A stretch of 47,071 bases of DNA from Chloroflexota bacterium (GCA_002722155.1 PBKS01000005.1:4637-51707), one strand, 5' to 3'. Numbered from the stretch's first letter, positions 15,590 through 25,082 are shown. Notes: generated by a model not told the origin, from the letters alone. Program-made: numbers and translations.

Positions 15590-17230
15590 ATGAAAGTGCT
15601 TGATGCAGTAGCGAGAATCTTAAAGACTGAAGGAGTTCAGTGGGCGGGTTGTTTTCCATCTAATAACTTGATTGAGGCTGTGGCCCAGGCTGGAATTAAT
15701 CCAATTATGTTTCGCCAGGAGCGAGGAGCTGCAATGGCGGTGGACGGGTTTAGCCGCATGAGAAACCGAGAAGAATTTGGTGTGTTGATAACTCAGGGTG
15801 GTCCAGGCTCAGAAAATACAATGGGAGGTTTGGCCCAAGCCTATGCTGACAATGTTCCCATTTTATATCTTCCTGGGGGCTCAGCTGTGGCGGCTAGATC
15901 TGTAACGCCAAATTTCTCTCCGGCTAGAACGTACGAATCTGTTTCCGTCTCTGCGGAGGTTTTATATCAGCCTGGTCAAGTTGCGTCAGTTATGCGACGT
16001 GCATTTCACGCATTAAGAAATGGTAGACCTGGTCCAGTTATCGTTGAAATCCCTGCTGATGTTGGTGAGATGGATGTGGATGACGCAATTGTTTCTTCGT
16101 ATTCCCCTCCTAAGAGACATAAATTTGCACCAGATCCGGCTGAAATTAAGGAAGCAGTGAGATTGTTGTTGGCAGCAAAAAAACCTGTGATATGGTCAGG
16201 TATGGGTGTTTTAATGTCGGGGGCATCCCCTGAACTTACCGAGTTGGCTGAAGCCGCCCAAATTCCGGTTTATTGCACAATGCCAGGTAAATCTGGATTT
16301 GACCAAAGGCATCCTTTAGCCCTGGGATCAGGAAGCTCTGCCACGTCTCTACAGGCGAGGACTTGGCTTCAAGAGTCTGATGTGTTGTTTGGTGTTGGTA
16401 CCAGTCTTTCACGAACTAGTTATGGTCAGCCTATACCGGACGGGAAAGTTATGATACATAACACCGAGACGATAGGTGATTTGAATAAAGATTTCAGCAT
16501 TGATGTCGGGTTAGTTGGAGATACCAAATTGACCCTGAGAATGATGGTAGATGAGGTTAAATTACAACTGTCAGGTAAAGAACGAAATGGATCTTCAGAG
16601 TTGGCAGATCAAATTGCTGAAATCAACGACAAATGGATGTCCGAATGGAGCGATATTTTAAGCTCGGATGAGACTCCCATTACCCCATATAGAATTATTG
16701 GCGAGATGATAAATGTATTGGACAAGGAAAACAGTATAGTTACTCATGATGCCGGGGCTCCTAGGGATATCATAATGCCTTTTTATCCTGGGACTGTTCC
16801 TCATAGTTATGTTGGTTGGGGCAAGACGACCCACTTAGGTTATGGTATTCCACTAATGACAGGAGTGAAAATGGCGTGTCCTGATAAATTCTGTATGAAT
16901 ATTATGGGCGATGGTGCATTTGGAATGTCAGGTTTGGATATAGAGACATCCGTTCGTGCTGGTGCTCCAATTACTACGATTGTTATTAATAATGGCGGTA
17001 TGGCTACATACCCGGGTGGATATCCAACCGCGAGAGAATCTTTTGGCACAACTCATATGACTGGTGATTATGCCAAGATTGCTGAAGGGTTAGGGGCAGT
17101 TGGGATAAAAGTTGAAAAGCCTGAAGAGATAGCCCCTGCATTGGAACAAGCTAAGCAGTTGAACTCAGAAGGTAAAACAGTGCTTATCGACGTTCTTTCG
17201 AATATGGAGGCTCGAAGGTCAAATTTTTAG
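15590..17230 (+). CDS. Thiamine-diphosphate-dependent enzyme, acetolactate-synthase-like
   Basis: 546 residues from the ATG at 15590, preceded by CGGAGGA; an upstream ATG at 15560 lacks a ribosome site. It has the three-domain POX/AHAS-like layout. The PYR domain carries the ThDP-activating Glu at position 44 (FRQERGAAMAVDG). A central domain follows, then a PP domain with GDGAFGMSG near 440-448 and NN at 467-468 for Mg-diphosphate. It acts in C-C lyase, decarboxylase or carboligase chemistry of 2-keto acids. No regulatory subunit (ilvN) or ilvC neighbour is present, so branched-chain synthesis is not indicated. It could be a benzaldehyde-lyase-, sulfopyruvate- or oxalyl-CoA-decarboxylase-like enzyme. 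It forms a single-gene unit with its own palindrome and terminator. Confidence 0.9.
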   Translation: MKVLDAVARILKTEGVQWAGCFPSNNLIEAVAQAGINPIMFRQERGAAMAVDGFSRMRNREEFGVLITQGGPGSENTMGGLAQAYADNVPILYLPGGSAVAARSVTPNFSPARTYESVSVSAEVLYQPGQVASVMRRAFHALRNGRPGPVIVEIPADVGEMDVDDAIVSSYSPPKRHKFAPDPAEIKEAVRLLLAAKKPVIWSGMGVLMSGASPELTELAEAAQIPVYCTMPGKSGFDQRHPLALGSGSSATSLQARTWLQESDVLFGVGTSLSRTSYGQPIPDGKVMIHNTETIGDLNKDFSIDVGLVGDTKLTLRMMVDEVKLQLSGKERNGSSELADQIAEINDKWMSEWSDILSSDETPITPYRIIGEMINVLDKENSIVTHDAGAPRDIIMPFYPGTVPHSYVGWGKTTHLGYGIPLMTGVKMACPDKFCMNIMGDGAFGMSGLDIETSVRAGAPITTIVINNGGMATYPGGYPTARESFGTTHMTGDYAKIAEGLGAVGIKVEKPEEIAPALEQAKQLNSEGKTVLIDVLSNMEARRSNF

Positions 17231-17251
17231 TCAGAAATGGTTTTATGTTTT

Positions 17252-17283
17252 AAAAGAGGGAGTCATTAAGGCTCCCTCTTTTT
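17252..17283 (+). terminator. Strong rho-independent terminator after the ThDP enzyme
   Basis: AAAAGAGGGAG at 17252-17262 pairs perfectly with CTCCCTCTTTT at 17272-17282 around a 9-base loop, with the T-run at the 3' side of the stem. It lies 22 bases after the stop codon and is the clearest terminator in the window. Confidence 0.92.
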
Positions 17284-17323
17284 AGTTGGTAAAATAAAGA
17301 AGCATGAAAATCTTTCACCAAAA

Positions 17324-17962
17324 ATGTTATTACAAGAGTTTATGAAAATAACTGTTCAAGTTAAGGGCGAAGTAATTAAAGGAATTGCTATACTGGTTAC
17401 GGCTATTCTCATTTCCCTGTTTGCTATATTCCTTGCAACAGGCCTTATCAATAAAACTTACGCGACTGGTAGAAGTGGTGAGCAATTAATAGGTAGCAAG
17501 GCACCGGAATTTGTCGCGAATGGTATCAATGCCAAGTCTGTATCCCTGTCCAACCATCGTGGCTCGCCAATCATATTAAATTTTTGGGCTTCTTGGTGTC
17601 CTCCATGTAGAGATGAAACACCACATTTTGAGAAAGTTTCAAGATTATATGCAGAAAAAGATGTTGTCGTAATCGGTATAAATGTTCAAGATGATCTGAC
17701 CAATGCCAATGAATACATTAAGGAATTCGATGTCACATTTAGTAACGGAATGGATATGAATGGGAGAATAATGGTCGATTACGGCGTAACGGGTCTACCT
17801 GTTACATTCTTTCTAGACAGGGAAGGTATGATTATTGGAACATGGGTAGGTTCGATCGGGGAACGGAGCTTGGAAACCAGGGCAGAGGCCCTGGAGAATG
17901 GCTCGTTTCAGGATTTATATGGATTGGATAGGAATAAAAATGGATTTAGGAGTTTGGATTGA
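17324..17962 (+). CDS. TlpA/ResA-like membrane-anchored thioredoxin
   Basis: 212 residues; an internal ATG at 17342 (206 residues) is also possible and neither has a strong SD. One N-terminal transmembrane segment (about 20-42) anchors an extracytoplasmic AhpC/TSA-type thioredoxin domain with the redox pair WASWCPPC (Cys92, Cys95) and the cis-Pro loop GVTGLPVTFF. Such proteins reduce disulfides outside the membrane, often for cytochrome c maturation. No ccm/ccs gene is nearby, so the target is unknown. Its TGA overlaps the TTG start of the next gene. Confidence 0.9.
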   Translation: MLLQEFMKITVQVKGEVIKGIAILVTAILISLFAIFLATGLINKTYATGRSGEQLIGSKAPEFVANGINAKSVSLSNHRGSPIILNFWASWCPPCRDETPHFEKVSRLYAEKDVVVIGINVQDDLTNANEYIKEFDVTFSNGMDMNGRIMVDYGVTGLPVTFFLDREGMIIGTWVGSIGERSLETRAEALENGSFQDLYGLDRNKNGFRSLD

Positions 17963-18780
17963 TTGGAGATAAATTCAATCAGATTAAATTTGATCATCTA
18001 GGGGTGAATTTAAGTTGTTCAGTATGGGGTAATAAGTCAAATCCCCCCTTACTCTTACTACACGGTCTGCAAGACTGTGGAAGGAGTTGGGAAATCTTTG
18101 CACAATCTATGTGTGACGAATACTGGGTTGTTGCCTTGGATAGCCGAGGCCATGGGGATAGTGATCATACACCTGGACGGTATTCATTTGTAGATTATGT
18201 ATCTGATGTAGAAGCTACGATTTTGAATCTGTCCCTGGTTAATCCAATATTGGTCGGGCACTCAGCCGGAGGAAGATATGCTTTTTCTTACGCTGCTCAA
18301 GAAAATAAAAAAGTCAAGGCACTTGTAGTGGTAGATATCGACCCTGATTCGGTCAATGAATCTTCAGGCTCAATGTTTGATCGCTATAAAGAAGAATCAG
18401 GTGAATGGAAAACTTTTCAAGAGGTTATAGATAGAATATGGTCAAGACAACCACAATCTTCTCTAGAAATGGTTGAATTTCAGGCTAATGTAATGACGAA
18501 ATCTGCTGATGGTGGCGGTTGGGTTTTGAAAAGAGACAGAAACTTAATCTATGAATATGAACGACCAGATTTATGGGACACTTGGAGAAGAGTGGATTGC
18601 CCGACGGTTGTAGTTAGGGGTAGGCAGAGTACCCTTTTGACTCACGAAACTGCCGTTAAAATGAAAGAAGAGCTTCCTCATTGCAAGCTGGCGGAGCTTG
18701 AAGGGGGAGGTCATTGGTTTTATCAAGAATCTCCAGGATCCTTCGAATCCACTGTAAAGTGGTTTTTGGATTCTATTTAG
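17959..18780 (+). CDS. Alpha/beta-hydrolase-fold protein
   Basis: 273 residues. Oxyanion loop HGLQDCGRSW at 35-44, ALDSRGHGDS, nucleophile elbow GHSAGG with Ser102, and C-terminal GGGHWF with His252. The usual acid after strand 6 (RGxxSD) reads RGRQSTLL, so the Asp is either elsewhere or missing. Likely an esterase, epoxide hydrolase or C-C hydrolase; the substrate is unknown. The start is TTG at 17959 inside a TTGA overlap with the TlpA-like gene. It converges on a crotonase gene 12 bases away. Confidence 0.9.
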   Translation: MIGDKFNQIKFDHLGVNLSCSVWGNKSNPPLLLLHGLQDCGRSWEIFAQSMCDEYWVVALDSRGHGDSDHTPGRYSFVDYVSDVEATILNLSLVNPILVGHSAGGRYAFSYAAQENKKVKALVVVDIDPDSVNESSGSMFDRYKEESGEWKTFQEVIDRIWSRQPQSSLEMVEFQANVMTKSADGGGWVLKRDRNLIYEYERPDLWDTWRRVDCPTVVVRGRQSTLLTHETAVKMKEELPHCKLAELEGGGHWFYQESPGSFESTVKWFLDSI

Positions 18781-18792
18781 AATTATTGGTCG

Positions 18793-19656
18793 TTATCTTC
18801 CTGTAAAATTGGGTTTTCTTTTTTCAACAAATGCTTTTACTCCTTCCTTATGGTCCATGGTCTGACGTGCGATGTCTTGTGCCGGGCCAGCAAGTTTTAA
18901 GCTTTCCTCTAAGCCAGTATTTAGTGATTCATGGATCAGTTTTTTTATCAAAGCCATAGAATAGGTTGCTCCAGAAGCTATTCTATGGGCTAATTTCAGG
19001 GTCTCTTCCATTAATTGGTCATGATCGGTGACTTTGTTGACTATGCCAAGTTCCAATGATTCTGGGGCTGAAAGAATATCTCCTGTGTATTGGAGCATGA
19101 AAGTTTTTCCTAGGCCGATCATGCGAGGAAGCTGCCAACAGGAACCGTCAGCAGGAATTAATCCTCTCCTGACAAACATTTCAGAAAACCTGGCGTTTTC
19201 CGAAGCGAATCGAATATCACAAGACAAAGCAATCCCCATTCCCAGCCCAATAGCTGAACCATTTACTGCGGCTATGGATGGTTTTTGCAAGTTATGCAAT
19301 CTAAGGGGAACGTATCGTACTCCTTCAATCAAATCCCTAGGTCTTGAATTTGAGGATGATTGCTTGTCCCATGCTTGGTTTAATATATCCCATGGAGATT
19401 CACTATCAGGCAGAGTTGTTGTTCCAGCTGATTCGTTATCCTCATTCATTGTTTTTACATTCGCTCCTGAACAAAACGATGGATCTGATCCGGTTAAGAC
19501 TAGGGCTCTAAGGTCAGGAGAAGATTCGAATCGATCAAGTTCTTCCTCCAATTCCTCCATCATATCTAATCCAATGGCATTTCTTGTTTTGGGATCATGC
19601 ATCGTCAAGATTAAGACACCGTGATCATTATCGGATTTTATGTAAGTTCCGCTCAT
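18793..19656 (-). CDS. Enoyl-CoA hydratase/isomerase (crotonase) family protein 1
   Basis: 287 residues from the ATG at 19656, chosen because TTGGAG lies just upstream; an in-frame TTG at 19674 lies upstream of that ribosome site. The oxyanion loops SFCSGANVKTM and AAVNGSAIGLGMGIALSCDI are clear. The Glu of GGGCEL in classical hydratases is Gly here, and the second acid region reads FVRRGLIPADGS, closer to PaaG-type isomerases. A roughly 35-residue insert (about 80-115) is unusual and Ser/Asp-rich. It acts on an acyl-CoA, probably hydration or isomerisation in fatty-acid or aromatic degradation; the substrate is not determinable. Confidence 0.9.
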   Translation of the reverse strand: MSGTYIKSDNDHGVLILTMHDPKTRNAIGLDMMEELEEELDRFESSPDLRALVLTGSDPSFCSGANVKTMNEDNESAGTTTLPDSESPWDILNQAWDKQSSSNSRPRDLIEGVRYVPLRLHNLQKPSIAAVNGSAIGLGMGIALSCDIRFASENARFSEMFVRRGLIPADGSCWQLPRMIGLGKTFMLQYTGDILSAPESLELGIVNKVTDHDQLMEETLKLAHRIASGATYSMALIKKLIHESLNTGLEESLKLAGPAQDIARQTMDHKEGVKAFVEKRKPNFTGR

Positions 19657-19698
19657 TTTTTCTCCAATTGACAATTTTAATAAATAGGTCGCAATTAA

Positions 19699-20709
19699 TT
19701 AGTGTCCCTCAGAAAGAAACCTGGCAACTTCGTCCTTCTCGAATCTAGGAAGATCGTAAGTCCGATTATTTTCGCTTATTTTGAGTCCGTAATTCAAATT
19801 TTTCATAGATCCTATCTTAGTCGCGTTTATTCCGTTGGATTTTAGATTTTTTATTATTGCAGAATCATGCTTTGGGGAGGTACATATCAATAGAGATCCT
19901 GAAGCTATTATTCCTAGGGTGTGAAGTCCTAATATTTCAGAAAATATTTTAGCTTGAGGTATCTCCGGTATATTTTCTCTTGTCACATGTATTCCGAGAT
20001 TAGAGGCATATGCCAATTCCGCAAGGCCTCCTGCAATTCCACCCTCTGTAATGTCATGCATGGCGTTTATTTTTCCTGCTTCCATCGCGATGGAAGCATC
20101 TTCTACTATACTGATTCCAGGTCTGTGTATAAGGTTACGGGATTCCTCTATTAGTGCTGATGCGATGCCGTTTGTTAGTAACTCGTTTTCTGCTTCATTC
20201 GCCAAAATGGCACAACCTTCGATTGGGATCGCCTTAGTAAGAATGATTGAGTCACCTTCTTTGGCTCCTGAAGATCTGACTTCTTTACCTTTTTCGACCT
20301 CACCTAACATTACTCCGGATATCAATGGTCGATCAATTCCTACGGTAATTTCTGTGTGCCCACCAACAACAGAGATATTTAGGTTATTGCATGCTTCAGC
20401 AAGATCGTTAAATATATCATTTGCGGCAATTTCACTAAAATTTTCTGGAAGAAGTATTGTTGCCATCATCCATTTCGCCTCACCTCCCATTACAGCAACA
20501 TCATTTGCGTTTATGTTTACTGCATACCAACCGATCCTATTTGTAGTAAATGTAATTGGGTCTGTTGTCGCAATAAGGTAGCTATCTCCCATGTCGATTA
20601 AAGAAGCATCTTCTCCTGGCATCGGGCCAGCAATAACTCGTGGATCTGATGTCTTAAATGCGTTTAAAATCTTTTCTAAATGTTCTATAGGTAGCTTGCC
20701 AGCTTGCAT
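19699..20709 (-). CDS. AIR-synthase-fold protein (HypE/ThiL-like)
   Basis: 336 residues of the PurM/HypE/ThiL/SelD superfamily. GEDASLIDM near 28, the ATP/metal stretch NINANDVAVMGGEAKWM, VVGGHTEIT, and the C-terminal MHDITEGGIAGGLAELA are conserved. The HypE C-terminal Cys needed for cyanation is absent (the protein ends in FLSEGH), so hydrogenase maturation is unlikely. The N-terminal Cys/Sec of SelD is also absent. Function is unassigned; a small-molecule ATP-dependent kinase or synthase is the likely class. It is divergent from the HAD gene across 61 bases, and AGGA precedes the ATG. Confidence 0.82.
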   Translation of the reverse strand: MQAGKLPIEHLEKILNAFKTSDPRVIAGPMPGEDASLIDMGDSYLIATTDPITFTTNRIGWYAVNINANDVAVMGGEAKWMMATILLPENFSEIAANDIFNDLAEACNNLNISVVGGHTEITVGIDRPLISGVMLGEVEKGKEVRSSGAKEGDSIILTKAIPIEGCAILANEAENELLTNGIASALIEESRNLIHRPGISIVEDASIAMEAGKINAMHDITEGGIAGGLAELAYASNLGIHVTRENIPEIPQAKIFSEILGLHTLGIIASGSLLICTSPKHDSAIIKNLKSNGINATKIGSMKNLNYGLKISENNRTYDLPRFEKDEVARFLSEGH

Positions 20710-20752
20710 GATCCTAATCCACTAATGATGCCTGATAAACCTGATATGAAGG

Positions 20753-20761
20753 TGCTATTAT
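20753..20761 (+). promoter_or_regulatory. Extended -10 promoter of the HAD gene
   Basis: TGCTATTAT (TGn plus -10) ends 9 bases before the ATG at 20771; CTGATA at 20732-20737 is a possible -35 with an 18-base spacer. The start site would fall within about 3 bases of the ATG, and no SD is present, so the mRNA may be leaderless. Confidence 0.5.
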
Positions 20762-20770
20762 AGCTGCGAT

Positions 20771-21478
20771 ATGATTAAAACGATTTTTTTTGATCTGTAT
20801 GGAACGTTAGCTGGATTTAAGCCTTCCCGATATGAGATCCAATCGGAGGCTTGTGCTAACTTTGGTATTACCTTAACAGAGCAAGGGGTTCTGAAAGGCT
20901 ACGGCCAAGCGGACTCCTTCATGACAGAACAGAATAAAACATATCCATTGCGCCAAATGTCGGAAGATGAGCGGTTTGATTTTTTTTGTGAATACGAGAA
21001 AAGAGTCATCGAGGGTTCAGGCGTAGATATAGATCTTGAGACGGCTGGCCAAATATGGAATACAGTAAGAACCATTCCATATGAAATGGTTATTTTTGAT
21101 GACGTTTGGCCTGTTTTAGATGACTTGAAATCTCGTAATTTTTCTCTCGGGTTACTTTCAAACATGAACAGGTTAGGAAGCGAACTGCTTAGAGAATTTA
21201 ATCTTTCTAACCACATGACATTTGCCGTAACTTCTCTAGAAGTTGGGGTAGAAAAACCAAATCCTATAATGTTCAAAAAAGCTTTGGAGATTGCTGGTGT
21301 CTCCGGGCAAGAAGCACTTCATGTTGGAGATCAAATTGGGTCAGACATAGATGGGGCTGAAGCATCATCTGTGCGTCCAATATTGATTGACAGAGATGGT
21401 AATCACTCTGACTTCTCAAGGTGCCCAAAGATTTCCGGTATGGCGCAACTTTCAGATGTGCTGGATTCCTTGTCTTGA
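20771..21478 (+). CDS. HAD-superfamily hydrolase
   Basis: 235 residues, class I HAD. The nucleophile Asp8 sits in FFDLYGT; the second Asp of DxDxT is Tyr, as in haloacid-dehalogenase-like and some phosphatase members. LLSNM (motif II), KPNPIMF (motif III Lys) and GDQIGSDIDGA (motif IV) are all present, with a helical cap between about 20 and 85. It is a phosphatase or dehalogenase; the sequence does not decide. It converges on mfd with only 3 bases between stop codons. Confidence 0.9.
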   Translation: MIKTIFFDLYGTLAGFKPSRYEIQSEACANFGITLTEQGVLKGYGQADSFMTEQNKTYPLRQMSEDERFDFFCEYEKRVIEGSGVDIDLETAGQIWNTVRTIPYEMVIFDDVWPVLDDLKSRNFSLGLLSNMNRLGSELLREFNLSNHMTFAVTSLEVGVEKPNPIMFKKALEIAGVSGQEALHVGDQIGSDIDGAEASSVRPILIDRDGNHSDFSRCPKISGMAQLSDVLDSLS

Positions 21479-21481
21479 CCT

Positions 21482-24400
21482 TTAATTCACTTCGGCTGAA
21501 TTGATTAGTTCGGTAGACATTTTTGATTGAAATTCCCCTAATCTATCTACAGCTTCGACAAGTTTGATTTCCCAATTGCTGCCTAGGTCAGTTAGATTAG
21601 ATCTTATTTGCATATTTCCAATAGTCCATTCCGAGCCAATTAATTTTTGTAACGCTATTTTCATTCCTCCCACTTCAAAAGGAAATTGGATTACTAATTT
21701 GTCTCCTGTTTTTCTTATGTACTCCATGCCCGTTGCAGAGGACTTTATTTTTAGTCGAACGGTGAATAGGAGATTGATAGCTTGCCATGGCAATGGTCCA
21801 AATCGGTCTTTTAATTCTTGTTCGAGGGATTCAGTTTCATTTATGGTGCGACATTTGATCAATTTTTGATATATATCTAGCCTTGATGGGAGATCCTCGA
21901 TATAGTCTTGAGAAATCCCTGTGGGCATTCCCAAATCTATACTTACTGAACTAGGGAGCGGTGAATTCTCCTGATCACTATGTTGAGTATTTTGAGATCG
22001 CAGATCTTCAACAGCTGTCGCTAAAAGCCGAGTATAAAGTTCAAAGCCTACGGCATGTATGTGGCCGCTCTGTTCGGCTCCCAAAATGTTTCCAGCTCCT
22101 CTTATTTCCAAATCTTTCATAGCTATTTTGAAGCCTGAACCTAATTCTGTAGCTGAAAGCATTGCTTTCAGACGTCTTTCCGCCGATTCAGTCATACTAT
22201 TACTTTTGGGAATAAGTAGGTACGAGTAACCTCTTTTTGAACTCCTTCCGATCCGTCCTCTTAATTGGTAAAGTTGGGCTAGACCAAATGAATCTGCGCG
22301 GTTAACGATCAAGGTGTTTGCATTTGGTATATCTAGTCCTGATTCTATTATGGTGGTACAAAGTAAAACGTCAGTTTCTCCTTGTGAGAAAGTTGACATT
22401 GACTTTTCTAATTCTTTTTCTGACATTTGACCATGTGCGATTCCGACTTTAGCGTCAGGTACGAGAGTCCTAATATATTCAGACATATATTCGATGTTAT
22501 AAACTCTATTGTGTAAAAAATACACCTGCCCTTGTCGGTCCATTTCCCTAAGAATCGCTTCTCTTATGAGCTCGTCACTAAATTCAGAAACATAGGTTTT
22601 TATGGGTAGTCTCTCTTCAGGAGCTGTTTCTATGGTGCTCATATCCCTTACCCCTGCTAAAGACATGTGTAAAGTTCTAGGTATAGGCGTAGCTGTGAGA
22701 GTTAGGATGTCCACTTGGCTTCGCATTTGCTTAAGTCTTTCTTTGTGTATTACTCCGAATCGTTGCTCCTCATCTATTATTACAAGGCCTAGGTCTTTGA
22801 ATTTAACATCTTTTTGAACCAACCTGTGCGTACCAATACATATGTCAATCGTCCCATCCTTCAGTGCCTCCAAGGTTTTTTTCTGCTCTACATTTGATTT
22901 AAATCTACTGAGGACGGATAACTCCACAGGAAAAGCTTTCATTCTTTCTAGGAAAGTTTCATAGTGTTGCTGGGCTAGTACTGTTGTGGGTACTAACACT
23001 GCTACTTGTTTCCCGTCCATCACAGTCTTGAAGGCTGCGCGTAAGGCTAGTTCTGTTTTACCGTAACCAACATCTCCACATATAAGCCTATCCATTGGTC
23101 GCTCTGATTCCATATCGTCTTTTATTTCTGTTAGTGTGGAAATTTGATCCACGGTTTCCTCATATGGAAATGATTCCTCGAGCTCGAATTGCCATTTTGT
23201 ATCGGGGCCAGTTGAGTGCCCTTTGCTAACTTGTCTTGCTGCATATATAGAGAGCAACTCCGTTGCCATTTCCCGCGTGGATTTTTCGACCCTTTCTTTA
23301 GTTCGAGACCATTCTTGTGTTCCTAACCTTGTTAGTGAAGGAGACCTATCCATGGGAGCCACGTAGGGAGCAACTCTATCTAAATGTTCCAAAGGTACAT
23401 AAAGCTTATCCCCTTGGGCATACTGGAGAATCAAATATTCATGGTTTCCATACTCATCGTATTTACTATCTGTACCAATAAATTTAGCTATACCATGTTC
23501 TACGTGAACTACGTAATCACCAGGAGAGATTTCTTCAAAAAAAGTTTCTCGAGCGGCCTTATTGGTTCTTTTGGCCCGCCTTCGTTTGGCTATGCCGAAT
23601 ATCTCCTTGTCACTCAGCAAGGTCAGGCGGTTTTTTGATGTATTGATTACAAATCCATCTCCAATATTCGCAGTGTCAACACCGATTATTGACAAAGAGT
23701 TTAGATCATCTATTTTGGCAGTAGCTTCTGGCTGAGAAGGATCTAGGTTACTAAGAAGTTCTTTTAACCTAGAGTGGTGAGAAGTGATCGTAATAACCTT
23801 ATCACCACCATTTATGAACTCAGACGTATCTTTGGTCAATGTCTCTATGTCCCCTTTGTACAAAGGTGGTGAGCTAAAAGGCATCGGTATTGTATTGCTG
23901 TTATCTAGATCTGATGCTCCCCAAGGCATCAGGAACAAGTTGTTTTTCAGAAGCTGTATGGAATTTGCCATTTGATCCCAAGGGATCCTATCCGTTGGAA
24001 AATTCATAGGAAGCTCGCCGCGATTTTCTTTTACCATTCTCAATTGGTTAGACCTTTCCTCAACATCCCAAACAGAATTCATAGCATCTATATTCCTGTA
24101 AGAGATGACCAAACCATTTGAAGGGAAGTAGTCTAACAAAGTCCCATGGTTGAAAAACCCCGAATATAAGCCTAATTCTTCGATTTGGCTCCCTTTCAAT
24201 AATTCAGCTATTTCAGAACTGAATCGAGTTATCTCTTCCGGATTACATTGTGATAGATCTACGTGGGAAAGTAACTGGTCAAATTCATTTTCTGTGATAG
24301 ATGCTGTCAAAGTTTCTTTAGCTGGGCTTATAGAAAATTGTTCTACGATATCTATTGATCTTTGTGTATCTGGATCAAATGTCCTTATGCTGTCTATTTC

Positions 24401-25009
24401 ATCACCCCAAAGTTCTACGCGATAGGGAATTTCTTCACCTATGGGAAATACATCTACAATTCCACCTCTTCGACTTGCTGTACCTGGGTCCGAAACATTT
24501 GATTCAAAAGAGTATCCCATCTGTTGCCAATATCTAGAGAGCTTTTCTAAGTTAACCTTGTCACCCTGCGAATAGGTAAAAGAATTTTCTTCAAAAGATT
24601 CAGTTGAAATCGTTTTTTGAGTAAGGGCTGATGCTGAAGTGACTATGACTGACGGATGAGATTTATTTTTAAAAAGATGATTTAGCGTACGAAGTCTTTC
24701 CTGTGCAGTCGAGAGGTCTTCCGTCAATCTTTCGAAGGGTAATATTTCACTTTCACTGAATCTCAGCGGCTGAATTTCATTCCCCAGCCAGGCGGATAGG
24801 TGTTCGTATAGACGTCTTGAATGTTCTGGAGTTGGGCAAACTAGTAGGATAGGGACCTGCAATTTTTTCCATATTGATGCGGTGAGAAAAGGTACAGCTT
24901 CATCTATAATCTGAACTTGTGTTCCAGATTTCCCTTTTCTGATTTCAGATAACAATTGGCCATAATTGCTATCTGAATTCAAAATTTCTGTAATTTCTAT
25001 AAGATTCAT
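21482..25009 (-). CDS. mfd: Mfd, transcription-repair coupling factor
   Basis: 1175 residues from the ATG at 25009 (a TTG four codons upstream is possible; neither has an SD). The N-terminal UvrB-like region includes SRRGGIVDVFP. An RNA-polymerase-interaction (CarD-like) domain has SPGDYVVHVEHGIAKF. Then come the SF2 translocase: Walker A GDVGYGKTE near 645-655, DEEQ, LTATPIPRTL, ESGLDIPNANT and QLRGRIGRS, followed by a C-terminal D7 domain. Mfd displaces RNA polymerase stalled at lesions and recruits UvrA. All parts are complete. It lies downstream of the lipoprotein gene on the same strand, with a hairpin between. Confidence 0.97.
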   Translation of the reverse strand: MNLIEITEILNSDSNYGQLLSEIRKGKSGTQVQIIDEAVPFLTASIWKKLQVPILLVCPTPEHSRRLYEHLSAWLGNEIQPLRFSESEILPFERLTEDLSTAQERLRTLNHLFKNKSHPSVIVTSASALTQKTISTESFEENSFTYSQGDKVNLEKLSRYWQQMGYSFESNVSDPGTASRRGGIVDVFPIGEEIPYRVELWGDEIDSIRTFDPDTQRSIDIVEQFSISPAKETLTASITENEFDQLLSHVDLSQCNPEEITRFSSEIAELLKGSQIEELGLYSGFFNHGTLLDYFPSNGLVISYRNIDAMNSVWDVEERSNQLRMVKENRGELPMNFPTDRIPWDQMANSIQLLKNNLFLMPWGASDLDNSNTIPMPFSSPPLYKGDIETLTKDTSEFINGGDKVITITSHHSRLKELLSNLDPSQPEATAKIDDLNSLSIIGVDTANIGDGFVINTSKNRLTLLSDKEIFGIAKRRRAKRTNKAARETFFEEISPGDYVVHVEHGIAKFIGTDSKYDEYGNHEYLILQYAQGDKLYVPLEHLDRVAPYVAPMDRSPSLTRLGTQEWSRTKERVEKSTREMATELLSIYAARQVSKGHSTGPDTKWQFELEESFPYEETVDQISTLTEIKDDMESERPMDRLICGDVGYGKTELALRAAFKTVMDGKQVAVLVPTTVLAQQHYETFLERMKAFPVELSVLSRFKSNVEQKKTLEALKDGTIDICIGTHRLVQKDVKFKDLGLVIIDEEQRFGVIHKERLKQMRSQVDILTLTATPIPRTLHMSLAGVRDMSTIETAPEERLPIKTYVSEFSDELIREAILREMDRQGQVYFLHNRVYNIEYMSEYIRTLVPDAKVGIAHGQMSEKELEKSMSTFSQGETDVLLCTTIIESGLDIPNANTLIVNRADSFGLAQLYQLRGRIGRSSKRGYSYLLIPKSNSMTESAERRLKAMLSATELGSGFKIAMKDLEIRGAGNILGAEQSGHIHAVGFELYTRLLATAVEDLRSQNTQHSDQENSPLPSSVSIDLGMPTGISQDYIEDLPSRLDIYQKLIKCRTINETESLEQELKDRFGPLPWQAINLLFTVRLKIKSSATGMEYIRKTGDKLVIQFPFEVGGMKIALQKLIGSEWTIGNMQIRSNLTDLGSNWEIKLVEAVDRLGEFQSKMSTELINSAEVN

Positions 25010-25041
25010 ATACTGATTCAAATGTAATTAACAACAAATGA

Positions 25042-25061
25042 CCGGTCCTGATAAGGGCCGG
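25042..25061 (-). terminator. Hairpin between the lipoprotein gene and mfd
   Basis: CCGGTCC at 25042-25048 pairs with GGGCCGG at 25055-25061 (one G-U) around a 6-base loop. On the minus strand it follows the lipoprotein stop and is trailed by ATTTGTTGTT, so it may partly terminate the MFS-lipoprotein transcript before mfd. Confidence 0.5.
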
Positions 25062-25082
25062 CCTTCGAAATCAATCATATCA

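Noticed and set aside
15520-15603. 27-codon frame overlapping the start of the ThDP-enzyme gene
   Set aside because: No Shine-Dalgarno and no recognisable product; the CGGAGGA inside it serves the enzyme gene at 15590.
19028-19624. Long open frame on the plus strand opposite the first crotonase gene
   Set aside because: It is antisense to a clear crotonase with conserved motifs, has no ribosome site and no recognisable domain.
19699-20709. Naming the AIR-synthase-fold gene hypE, thiL or selD
   Set aside because: The HypE terminal Cys and the SelD N-terminal Cys/Sec are absent, and no hyp or thi genes are adjacent.
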